The notes under the pieces are model-generated. The model was given only the letters and a program-made list of their open reading frames with translations. It had not been told where the DNA came from and searched no databases. Of a DNA stretch of 64,000 nt, positions 10,356-19,724 are shown in pieces (the stretch's first letter is position 1; each line of letters begins with the position of its first letter). Source of the stretch: Brachionus plicatilis (Eukaryota; Rotifera; Eurotatoria; Ploima; Brachionidae); NCBI GenBank assembly GCA_010279815.1, contig QEOQ01000251.1, positions 76,562 through 140,561 on the forward strand. Direction: 5' to 3'. The position numbers and the translations under genes are program-made.

Positions 10356-11460
10356 TAAAAAAATTTTAGAAATAAATTAAACAAGATAAAAAATATTAAA
10401 ATATATTTAAAAAATATAAAAAACAAGATATAAAAAAATTTATGACTTGTTTTTTAAAATTTTTGTAACAAGTCAAAGTCCTTAAGACTATTTGTTAAGA
10501 CTATTTTTCCTGACTTTTATACAAGTCTGGTTCACATATTACGCAAAAAATTCTTGTTCCCGAGTTTGTGAACTATAAGTTCACCTAATTTTTTTGTTCA
10601 TGTAAAGATGAACAATAAAATAGAATTAGGTGATAAAATCTCAAATTAGATGAAAAACTTTTAGATTAGGTGAACAAATTGAATAGAATAGCTATTTAAT
10701 AGAATGCCTAATTCTCGAAACTGCAATAAAACTGGTATAAAAATAATAAAGTGAAGTTAAAAATTTGTGAAGTTAATGAGTGGCTTTAAATTGTTTTTGT
10801 AACTAAAGTCAATTTTTTATTACTAAAATATATTTACTTTATAAAAATGCTTCATCAATTTGAAATAACTTTTTATTGATAAGCAACTTTTTTGAGTGAA
10901 AAAAATATTTTCTGAAATAAGAATTTTTCCTAAACAAAAATAAAAATAATAATAATTTTTAACCATAATATAAAATACTTGATTTGGAAAGTGAATCCGA
11001 TAGGAGCTTTATTACAAGAATGAACACTCAAATATCTTCTAGATAAAGATATTTTAGATTATACGTAATAAAAAAAAAATTCCAAATTTTTGGAACTTAA
11101 AAATCCAAAAAAAAAAAAAAACAAAAAATAAAAAACAATGACAATTCATTGAATGATACAGGGCCAATATTATCCGACGAATTTGTTAATAAACCTAAAA
11201 AAGATCGTACAAAATTGCTGGAAATCGGTTTTCCTTAAAATACATTTTAATTCAATTATTTTATTAATTAAACATTTAATTTTTTTATACTTAATTTTAT
11301 AAACACCATTTGACAAAATTATATAACAAAATTATTAAATTTTTTCCGGTGAAAAAAAATTTTGTTATGTAGTGATTTGTTGTAAAAAATTCTTGGTTTG
11401 TGGTGAAAAGTTTTTAGTTTGTGGGCAACAATCTTTTAATTATGTGGAACCATTTATCTC
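10356..11460. other. HCN intron 2, no gene seen
   Basis: AT-rich intron sequence. It holds AAGTC/GACTT-rich sequence (10440-10530) related to motifs at 2070-2140, 29225-29310 and 55134-55175, and a short hairpin with AGTTCACCTAATTT / AAATTAGGTGA (about 10578-10670). A short coding-like patch at 11160-11230 could not be assigned. Confidence 0.45.
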
Positions 11461-11946
11461 TTAATTTAATAAACTTTTTAGTGATACCGACAAAGATGTC
11501 GCTATATCACAGCTTCCTCTGATCTATAAGCCGAATGCAAAGGAACTGCAGACTATTTTGACCACTACCAGGTCATTATTTACCAGGAGCACCTATAGAC
11601 GACTTTTTTACCAAGATACTAATTGAGAATTGTCAAGTAGCCGTTAAACGCACTTTAACATTACTGCCTTGAGAAGCATTTTGATTAGTCTTCTGGGGCT
11701 TTTATCATGGTTTCCTGAATAAGTGCTTACATTATTACTCTTTGGCCCGACTATCAGATCTTCTCGTCAGACGTATTGGATTATGGTTTTTTGTTTGTAA
11801 TGTTTACATTAGTACTCTTGGGCTCGTCTATCCGATCTACTCGTTTGACGCATTGGAACATGTATTTATGCTCCTTCTTAACTTAAACGCTCATGATTAA
11901 TTTAATTTACTTTCCAGTGATATCGACTAAGATGCTGCTATATCTC
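11461..11946. repeat. Direct repeats with GTGATA-CGA-AAGATG-CTATATC motif
   Basis: TTAATTTAATAAACTTTTTA followed by GTGATACCGACAAAGATGTC at 11461-11500 recurs in direct orientation at 11897-11935, and again at 30121-30164. Between the first two copies lies GC-richer sequence containing its own imperfect repeat (TACTCTTTGGCCCGACTATC versus TACTCTTGGGCTCGTCTATC). It may be part of a decayed retroelement; family unknown. Confidence 0.5.
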
Positions 11947-11984
11947 ATTAATTAACTTAAATTATTTTGAATTTTCAATAGCTA

Positions 11985-12176
11985 CTATTTTAATCCGCTC
12001 CAACGATGTTTAGGCATCAAACCATGCTGACTTAGATGTTTATTAAGTAAGTACTTCAAAATTATATCCCGAATAATTCTCTCAAAAACTTTGCAGGGAA
12101 GGAGACAAGTTTTTAATAATAAATTCCAAAAGACATAAGTAATTTTAGAGCTATTTATACTAATTGGGAAAATCAA
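11985..12176 (-). pseudogene. LINE reverse-transcriptase fragment, minus strand
   Basis: The minus-strand frame reads CKVFERIIRDIILKYLLNKH followed by LSQHGLMPKHRW, matching the block of LINE reverse transcriptases usually written K-x-x-E-K-I-I ... L-x-x-x-x-L-I-S-x-x-Q-x-G-F-R. It is only about 60 residues long, truncated on both sides and lies head-to-head with the plus-strand LINE that follows. It lies in HCN intron 2. Confidence 0.6.
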
Positions 12177-12220
12177 TCAATTAGAATATTTTTATCCTTA
12201 ATTCTAATTTTAAATTTATT

Positions 12221-13699
12221 TTGTTTTTACTCAATTTCAAAAAGGTTATTGACATCCCCAAAAGAAACAAAAAAAATAATGAATACTCTTTGCTTTTCGC
12301 AGATGATCTAGTTACATTCTTCATTTATAACAAAAAGGGGAACCTAGAAAATAAGATTAATAAATACACCAACGAACTAGAACAATGGCTTATTAAATGG
12401 AAAATGAAAATATAAGTTGAAAAGTCGTGTTCAGTAGTCTTTTCTAGGTACAAAAAAGAGAGTGATAATCTAAACTTAAAAATCTATGGAAACAGAATAG
12501 TGAGCCAAAAAGAAATCAAGTTTCTTGGTATTAAATTTGATTCTAAGTTAAACTTTAATATACTGGTGGACGAAATTAAAGAACGCTGCAATAAAAGGCT
12601 AAATTTTATTAAGATATTGTCAAACAAAAAATGGGGTCTTAATCAAAACACGCTAGGAAATTTATATAAATCTTTAGTCGGATCAATTTTAGACTATTCT
12701 TTTCCTTGCTTAAATTCATTTTCAGAAAACAGTATCAAAAAACTAGAAGCAATTCAGAATACAGCAGTCAGATATATTCTTAGGCCTCAACTTATAATTG
12801 TTATTATTGTAGTTTTTGTATTCGTTGTTATATTGTTAATAAAATAAAAATTTAAAAAAAAAAAAGACATAGTGAAATTTTATTCCAAACTTCCAATACA
12901 CAAATAAAAAAATTTTATAACTTTTGTTCTAAGTGTCAAAAACTTGTTCTGTAAATGAAACAAAGTGAAACAAATGTTGTTTCACCCTCTGCGGAAGTCT
13001 GCAAAATCTGTCAAATTTTGCAAAATTGCACCCAATTTAAAAGATTTAAAAATAAAACGGAATTAATTTGCACAGATTTTGCAGACTTCCGCAGAAGGTG
13101 AAACAACATTTGTTTCATTTACAGAACAAGTTTTTGACACTTAGAACAAAAGTTATAAAATTTTTTTATTTTTGTATTGGAAGTTTTGTATGAAATTTCA
13201 CAATGCCAAAAAAAAAGAATTATTTTAATTATCTCAAATATAAGGATAGCATGCCTCCAACGTCGTGCATCATGAGGCTTTTAATAAACTTAAATTACTA
13301 ACAGTCTCGAATCGGCTTTTTGAGTTGAGTGAGAGATATGTTGGGACCGGACTGAGTCATTCTATTCCATTGATTGTCATACTGGTGGAGGAATACAAAG
13401 AAGGTTTCGAATCAAGATATAATCTAGAATACCTAACTCCATTGTGTAATTGCTACCTTACTATTTCTTCTTTTTTTCCTGAAACTTGAACTATGTAAAC
13501 ATGTGCCATTTGTAACAATCTATTCCAATTTATGTCTTCTTAACTTTCATTTTGTTTTTTTTTTTTAGCTTTTTTACTTAATTTTGATATTTTTTCATTT
13601 TATCTCATTTTATTAACTTAATTTGATTTTTTTTTTCAATTTATTCTGAATGAGCTCTAGCTCGGTACAGAAAACAAATAAATAAATAAAATAAATAAT
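12221..13699 (+). mobile_element. 5'-truncated LINE (non-LTR retrotransposon), interrupted by a MITE
   Basis: Plus-strand frames give the reverse-transcriptase catalytic motif LLFADDLV (12279-12310), the following ...NKINKYTNELEQWLIKWKMK block, then after a stop codon IKFLGIKFDSKLNF, LYKSLVGSILDY and LEAIQNTAVRYIL, the usual order at the end of a Jockey/CR1-like RT. A 342-bp MITE (12866-13207) splits the ORF, and the C-terminal piece resumes at about 13250 (FNKLKLLTVSNRLFELSERY). The 3' end is marked by an AAATAA simple-repeat tail (13673-13699). Stops and the insertion make it dead. The 5' half, including any endonuclease, is missing. Confidence 0.75.
12866..13207. mobile_element. Palindromic MITE inserted in the LINE
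   Basis: A 342-bp fold-back: the left arm ATAGTGAAATTTTATTCCAA through GTTTCACCCTCTGCGGAAGT pairs with the right arm ending GAAATTTCACAATGCC. It has no ORF and separates the RT C-terminus from the rest of the LINE, so it is younger than the LINE. Flanks are poly(A), so the target duplication cannot be measured. Confidence 0.75.
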
Positions 13700-14242
13700 T
13701 TATTTTTGACACTAGCAAGTTGATATTTAATATTTGTAATTTATTCTAAAAAAAAACACATGCCCCTCTAAATAGTTAAGTAAACTAATTGAGGTCATTT
13801 ATCATGCGGTTGAGTAAGTGTCCGTTTGAAATGGTAATTTTCAAGCGGCAAATACCCCTTGGTCAACATTGAATAAGATGCAGTTTTTTAAGCTCTAAGG
13901 TTTTCATTCGCTGAGCTTAGAGTCAATCGGAAAGAAACCGAGATTTTAAAATTAAAAAAATGGATTGTCTTACATTGCGTTTACCTTCTTGTTTACGATT
14001 ATTTAATCTCTTAAAAAAATTAAATTTGTGAAATAAAATAAAGTGGAATAATGCTTGGCTTTTACAAAGATTAAAGCGATGGTAGACATAAGCTTCCCGT
14101 TTTCTTCCAGACGACTCCTGGCCACAATTAAATCAAACAAAACTAACATAGCGATATATAAATATATAAAACTGATTGGCAAATAACTTACATTTTTGAA
14201 TTCCTTTAAAACAAAAAAAAATAAGTTCATTCATTTTGAAAG
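13700..14242. other. HCN intron 2, right part
   Basis: AT-rich. A GC-richer patch at 13800-13950 shows no ORF I recognise. Confidence 0.4.
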
Positions 14243-14335
14243 TAAGAATGCCGGCCGCAGCTACGGGTCTCAACCGCGGGAGGTGAGGGTCGTGAGCGGT
14301 CCAGAGCCGAGGCAAAAGCGAGCATTCTCCTTCAA
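14243..14335. other. GC-rich patch in HCN intron 2, next to exon 2
   Basis: About 90 bases at roughly 60% G+C in a region of about 25%: GAATGCCGGCCGCAGCTACG through GGTGAGGGTCGTGAGCGGTC to GCGAGCATTC. The ends GAATGC/GCATTC are inverted repeats. It sits 86 bases beyond the exon 2 donor on the minus strand. A minus-strand reading is open for about 30 codons but is not HCN-like. It could be a cassette exon, a structured RNA or a foreign insert; I cannot tell which. Confidence 0.45.
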
Positions 14336-14420
14336 AGCTTAGTCAATTATACTCTAAAGAGTCTTTATAAAAGCCGATGTGAAGGTGCCTATGAACACAA
14401 GCAAAAAAAACTGCACTTAC

Positions 14421-14686
14421 CTCTTCCCATTGATGGACGTAGCGGACTAAGCGGCTGAGACGAAGTAAACGCAGCAAACTTAGCAGCTTTACTAGACGTA
14501 GCACCTTGAGGGCTCGGCCGGTCCGAGCCAATTGATATTTTTCGCCGCTTTCGCGAACTAACAAAAATATGTAGTCTAGTGGTATTGAACTTAAAAAATC
14601 AACAAAAAACCAGGTGCGGATATAGTGTTTGGCTATTTGTTTAGGCTGAAGTATTATCTCATCAACATAATCGTTTTGTAGAACAC
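14421..14686 (-). CDS. HCN: HCN channel, exon 2 (S2-S3 linker to S4)
   Basis: The acceptor AG at 14688-14687 follows a T-rich tract, and the donor is a consensus GTAAGT at 14420. The exon is 266 nt, completes the Gly codon split by exon 1 and ends in phase 0. It encodes residues 309-397: linker [11 protein letters not shown]3 ([19 protein letters not shown]) and the voltage sensor S4, with Arg/Lys every third residue ([10 protein letters not shown], then [13 protein letters not shown]), ending in the HCN-typical HQWEE. An ORF starting at an ATG would miss the first third of the exon; the splice-site reading restores a continuous HCN sequence. It lies between a 2.6-kb intron (MULE and MITE insertions) and a 5.5-kb intron (LINEs and MITEs). 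Confidence 0.93.
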
Positions 14687-15074
14687 CTTAAAAAATAAAA
14701 AAAAAATTAAATTATTTAAATTTGTTTCTATTTGATAGTGCTTGATATCGATAACGAATATCGATGGAAGATAGGCACTAAATTTCTACCTCACCAAAAT
14801 AGGTCACCAAAAAAAAATTATTTTTTCACCAAATTTATTAATTATTTTGGAAATGGTTAAGATTGTTAGAATCAAAAATATCAGAGTAAAATTGTCAGAA
14901 AAAAAAAGTCAAACCAATCCTGATTTTTGTTTTTACTTTTTTCTTATTGGAAGATAAAACGTTTAAATTAACTGACAATTGAATATTAATTAAATTAAAT
15001 TGAATCCTAATTTATAAAAGTTAATGAACATCAATAACAAAACTTTTTATTGAAGTTTAATTAAAATAGGTATT
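14687..15074. other. HCN intron 1, left part
   Basis: AT-rich intron sequence, nothing recognised. Confidence 0.4.
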
Positions 15075-15464
15075 TTGATATTCATTTCACCAATAGGTAT
15101 GAAAATTTTAGAAAGCGCTACAAGATGGCATTTTGATGGTACCTTCAAGACTTGTCCGACTCATTTCCATCAGATATTGTCAATTCATTGTCTTTATCAA
15201 AATAGAATGTTTCCAGCAGCTTACATTCTGCTCCAAAACAAAGAGCGAGAAACTTATATTAAAGCTTGTACAAGCGTAAAGGAAATTTTAGTGAGCAATA
15301 ATTATACGCTTAACGTACAGGATACACTCACAGCGGGTTCCTATTTCTCTAGATCTTTATTACAAGTCAAATTTTTTAGTAATTTTTTAAAATTGTTAGG
15401 ATATTTTTTAGTGAATTTTAATAATATTTCAAAAATTATCAATTGGAGAGATTTTCAAAAATAA
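15075..15464 (+). pseudogene. MULE-type transposase fragment in HCN intron 1
   Basis: The frame contains WHFDGTFKTCP, where the Asp is the first catalytic acid of the MULE transposase DDE domain, followed by FHQILSIHCLYQNRMFPAAY and a helix (ERETYIKACTSVKEIL). This is the standard start of the MULE catalytic domain in metazoan elements. After about 85 residues the similarity stops and AT-rich sequence fills the frame, so the second and third catalytic acids are missing. It is antisense to HCN. Confidence 0.65.
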
Positions 15465-16787
15465 TAATTTTCAAACAAATCAAATTTTGAAATTTCATTA
15501 TTTAAAAGAGAATTTGAGTTTGAGTGCCACAAAATCTGAATAAAATACTTCAAATTTTTAATTTTTATGAAAAGAAAATTTTATGAGACCGAGAGAGAGA
15601 AAATGTTTTTTAATTTATTAAAAAAATAGCGTCACTGCAGATTTAAACGGGTTGAATAGAATAATATTCGGAGTAATTGAGTGATTTTTTGACTACTCAG
15701 GTTAAATTTGCTTAAACCTTTAAGGTCTAAAAAATAACCTCATTTCATTTATCATAAAGTGCATATCCTAAAATTCTAAAAGTACTGGACTCCTTTTGAC
15801 AAATTCAGACACGCAGCCTGGTGCTTAAACGATCAAAATAATACCTTTAATTTCTCATAAAAAATTGAAAAAATCACTGAAATTTTTTTTTTTTTTTTAA
15901 ACCCATTATGCTTTATGCATTATTCAACACAAATCTGTCATGTGACTTAACAAACAAATTTTAATTAAAAAGAAAAAGTTAAAATAATTTTGTCGAACAT
16001 TTATTAGATTCTGTTTTTCAAAAATCTTGTTTGTTCATTTTATCAAAATCTATTTATCACGGGGGCTGAAAGGGAGGTTAGCAACCATTCAAAACTGCCC
16101 GGGGTCTTTCCCAAACTATTATTTTAATAAAAAATAAAAAAATAAAATTCTGAAAATATTCTCATATATACTTGAACATGTGCTGAATAGAATAGTTGAA
16201 ATAAGTAAGACCTTAAGTTAGGACCTTTAAAATTTTTTTTGCTGAATAACCAATTCGAGACTTTTTTGCCTCATTAGACGTAATCAAACTTTAAGAGAAA
16301 ATAAAATGTTAAATTTTTTTTTTAAACATATCGCACATATCATTTGATTCCTCTCTTCGAGTTCTTAATGTTAACATATTTATTTAGAAATTATCTTTTA
16401 AAATGAAGGAGACATAGCAGTTTTACAAATTTGGCCACCCTTTTAACACAAAACCCCTTTAGACGTCGTTACCAAATTGCAAGCATTTTTATATTGGAAA
16501 TAAAGCTCTTTAGTGAAATAGAATGGGTTTAATTTTTATTTAGAAATTTGAAAAAAAATTCATTTAAGAATCCTCATATCACAAACCCAAAGTCAAAATT
16601 TAAAAAAAAAACAAAGTTTGTCAACGATTGAATATAAATTTAAATAGAAATGAATTATTTAGAAGTTAAAAAAAGAATTTTCAATATTTTTTTCAAATTT
16701 CTAAATAAAATTTAAACTCATTCTTTTTTAAAAAAGACTTTTATTTCAAAAATTAAAATGCTTTCAATTTTAACTTAAAATTATTTT
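15465..16787. other. HCN intron 1, middle
   Basis: AT-rich. Includes a GC patch at 16060-16115 (GGGGGCTGAAAGGGAGG) without ORF. No gene. Confidence 0.4.
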
Positions 16788-17138
16788 GGCAATGTGAAAT
16801 TTTAGTACAAAAATTACAGTACAAAAAGGAAAAACTTTATAATTTCTTTTCTAATTGTGCAAAAATGGTTCTGCAAAAAGTACAATATTGTACAAATTTG
16901 TACAAAAGAATTCCAAGCTCTGCAAAAACTCTGCAATTTTCTGCAAAATGCACACCATCAAAAAATCCTTGATTAAACTATGCAATAAATTGCAGAGTTT
17001 TTGCAGAGCTTAGAATTTTTTTGTACAAATTTGTACAATATTGTACTTTTTGCAGAACCATTTTTGCACAATTAGAAAAGAAATTATAAAGTTTTTACTT
17101 TTTGTACTGTAATTTTTGTACTAAAATTTCACATTGCC
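16788..17138. mobile_element. Palindromic MITE, GGCAATGTG family, with 8-bp target duplication
   Basis: A complete 351-bp fold-back. The arms GGCAATGTGAAATTTTAGTA and complement are perfect at the ends. Inner arms share TTGTGCAAAAATGGTTCTGC and TACAAATTTGTACAAAAGAA. It is flanked by ATTATTTT on both sides (16780-16787 and 17139-17146). No ORF. Sits in HCN intron 1, 129 bases from exon 1. An 8-bp duplication is the hAT signature; assignment is inference. Confidence 0.85.
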
Positions 17139-17267
17139 ATTATTTTTTTATTTGAAAGTGAAAAAATATTTGAAACATCGCATTTTTTCAATGTTATTTT
17201 ACACAAAAAATTAAACCAAATAGATGTGAAAATTAAAAAAGAAAATTTTTTTTTTAATTAATTTTAC

Positions 17268-18192
17268 CTGTGCGAAAATTGACCACAATATCAAGCAAAA
17301 ACAACGAATCACTGACCAAATTGAAAATAAGCAAACCGGTATGGCTCCAGTTATCATTAAAAAAAGATATGGCTACAGGTAAAATAATCACATTTGCAAT
17401 TAACAAAATGAGCATCACAAGATCCCAATAGAATCTAAAATTGGAACATGGATGAATGATCCAGTGTCCGACTTCTTGCTGTCTTAACTTTTCCTTCAAA
17501 ACTCCTTTTTTACTTCCGAACAACTTCATGGCAAGCTTGTTGTCCGATGGCTGCAGCATGCTCACAAAGTAGGACTTTAAATAAGAATAGGTGGCCTTAG
17601 GCTCGCTAAAATCACTTGATTCATTGTTAAACAGATCTTGACCAGGTTTGCCCATAAAGTCTTTAAGTAAGTTGGCGCATGTTTCACAGTCACATTCGTT
17701 CAGATTTTTCTTGCACACATTTGCGCGTAAATTGAGCAATGAATGTATTGAGCCAGCCAGAGCCGGGCCGGCCAAGTGCCCATTATGGGTCGCGTACAAT
17801 TGACTAGTTGATCTGTACTGGTTTGAATGTTTGCTAGGCAAGCTAAAGCTATGGTGCTTAGAGCTGACTGGGTTTTTAGATGATTCTTCGCGGGATAGCG
17901 ATGAAATGGAGCCTGACGGCTCTATGGTCACTTCTACTGGCGGTATGGTACCTGGCCAAAATTCATTCTTGCCCATAAAAACCGGTGATTGCTTTGTCTG
18001 TATTTTTTTTTCTACAAATTTACTCTCCAATCGGCTATGTACATTGTTGGAACTTTTTTGTTGAACATTTTTTGCACCATTTGGCAAGTTGTCGTCATCT
18101 TGGTCTATCACTGGTGAGTGCTGATTGCCATTTGTCTTGGTCTCTGCGTTTTGATCGTGGATGTCGAATTTTATTATTGGAGGTGGTATCAT
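17268..18192 (-). CDS. HCN: HCN channel, exon 1 (N-terminus to S2)
   Basis: This is the first coding exon of a hyperpolarization-activated, cyclic-nucleotide-gated Na+/K+ channel of the plasma membrane. Residues 1-200 are low-complexity, Ser/Asn-rich and not conserved. Residues about 203-252 match the HCN domain (SMLQPSDNK, LFGSKKGV, WIIHPCSNFRFYWDL). S1 lies at about 254-276 and S2 at about 285-305, ending in DIVVNFRTG. The exon ends at 17268 with a GT donor directly after (17267-17266) and splits a Gly codon (phase 1). The ATG at 18192 follows a plausible CAG acceptor (AATTATGCTTGCAG), so an untranslated 5' exon may exist upstream. A cysteine cluster, C160 and C167-x-C169-x2-C172, lies in the otherwise disordered tail and I do not know it from HCN proteins. 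Exon identity is certain; the start codon is likely. Confidence 0.9.
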
Positions 18193-18566
18193 TCTGCAAG
18201 CATAATTAGATTTTAAACAACATTTTTTAATCTAAATTCTAAAAAAATTTATCATTTTAAATTTTCAAATTTTTTAAACAAAAAAATTTTTAAACTCAAT
18301 TTTAAAATGGCTTATATTTTACTCAGTACCTAATTATATTTTATGTAGTACCAAATAAAATTTAATTCAAAACCAACAAAATTAGCACCTAATAATTTAA
18401 TATAATATTTACTGAAAAAAAAAATAGTTATTAACTAAATAAGTCAAGTAGCTTACTGAGTAAATCAGTAAGAATGAAAATTAAAATTTTTATTAATTTT
18501 TTTATTTATTTTTGCAATTCCCATTTGCACCATGTCATTTTGAATTACACAAAATACCATTTTTTA
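18193..18566. other. Upstream flank of HCN exon 1
   Basis: AT-rich. A candidate splice acceptor lies directly before the ATG (minus strand), so this may be intron of a longer transcript. No promoter motif can be singled out. Confidence 0.4.
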
Positions 18567-19063
18567 GGCATTGTGAATTTTGGTACAAAAAACAAAAACA
18601 AAATATAAAAACTTCCAAAGCTTAAGTTCTGAAAGACCAAAACATGTTCTGTAAATTGTAGCAGCTGGTACATCCTCTGTACCACCAATATACAGATTCT
18701 GCAAAATTCTGAAAAATTGAGAAAAATGTGAATTTTAGTACAAAAAACAAAAACAAAATATAAAAACTTCCAAAGCTTAAGTTCTGAAAAGACCAAAACA
18801 TGTTCTGTAAATTGTAGCAGCTGGTACATTCTCTGTGCCACTTAAATTTGAGATGGATTTTTTTAATTTCACAAATTCACAAAATTTCATTAATATTTTG
18901 AATTTTGCAGATTTATTGCAGAGTTGTGCAGAATCTGTAAATTGATGGTACAGAGGATGTACCAGCTGCTACAATTTGCAGAACATGTTTTGGTCCTTCA
19001 GAACTTAAGCTTTGACATTTTTTATATTTTGTTTTTGAATTTTGTACCAAAATTCACAATGCC
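18567..19063. mobile_element. Palindromic MITE, GGCATTGTG family
   Basis: A 497-bp fold-back starting GGCATTGTGAATTTTGGTAC and ending in the complement. It contains a repeated inner arm (18727-18840 repeats 18575-18690 in direct orientation: GAATTTTGGTACAAAAAACA, CTTCCAAAGCTTAAGTTCTG, GTAGCAGCTGGTACAT), as if one copy had inserted into or recombined with another. Flanked by ATTTTTTA / ATTTTTTTA. It cuts the integrase-type pseudogene to its right. Confidence 0.8.
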
Positions 19064-19724
19064 ATTTTTTTACATGAGCATCTATTTGACAAGCATCCAC
19101 CATTACAATTACATCTGAACATTCCTTGACCACTTCCATTAAAAATTCGCGGACTCCTTGTATAACACTAATTTTATTTTCTTTTCTAACTTCAAATTCT
19201 ATGCTACAATCCTTTACTAAATCAAAACTATTTCGTGCAAATATGGTATCTAAAAAACCTGCTTCTCATGCAAATTCATATAGTGATTTTTCATAATCAA
19301 TGTCTACAACTCAATAATTTAGGTTTGGGGCCTCACTTTAACCTCGATTGACGCCAGGAATAGGAAGAGCTACATAATCGCCTATAGAAACCTCAGGTAC
19401 GTATCTTTTACTTCTTGTCCGCATAATTTCAGCTTGACGATTCTGGCTTGATCTTCTTGGATTTCACGTTTGAGAACTATTTTTCTGTTTCTCCTTCACA
19501 TAAACTTCATATTTATTTATTACTAGGTTGTCCCCCTTAGTTTTTTAACATTTTCAGCTTTCGCTTGGATCATTTTATTAAATTCATCGATGGATGTTAT
19601 GGTTCTTGTTTTTTTTCTCTTTTTTTTGTAATTCATCTTCTAGTTCTTTAGCCTGGAGTAGAGAATAAAATTTTTCTTTTTGTGCCCTTTCTTGATCAAC
19701 CTCGAGGATAGGAGCATCACTCAT
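19064..19724 (-). pseudogene. Integrase-type (KRBA2/SCAND3-like) transposon ORF, 3' part
   Basis: The minus strand has an ATG at 19724 opening SDAPILEVDQERAQKEKFYS and a Lys-rich helix, then frameshifts. Further on it reads QNRQAEIMRTRSKRYVPEV, SIGDYVALPIPGVNRG, YEKSLYEFA and GFLDTIFARNSFDLV. The pattern (Q-A-E-x-M, I/V-GD-x-V-x-x-P-x-P-x-V-x-RG, then G-x-L/F-x-x-x-x-x-R-N-x-F) is the post-integrase region of KRBA2/SCAND3-like domesticated and mobile integrases. At least four stops or frameshifts break it. Its far end is cut by the MITE at 18567-19063. The catalytic core itself is not in the window. Confidence 0.55.
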
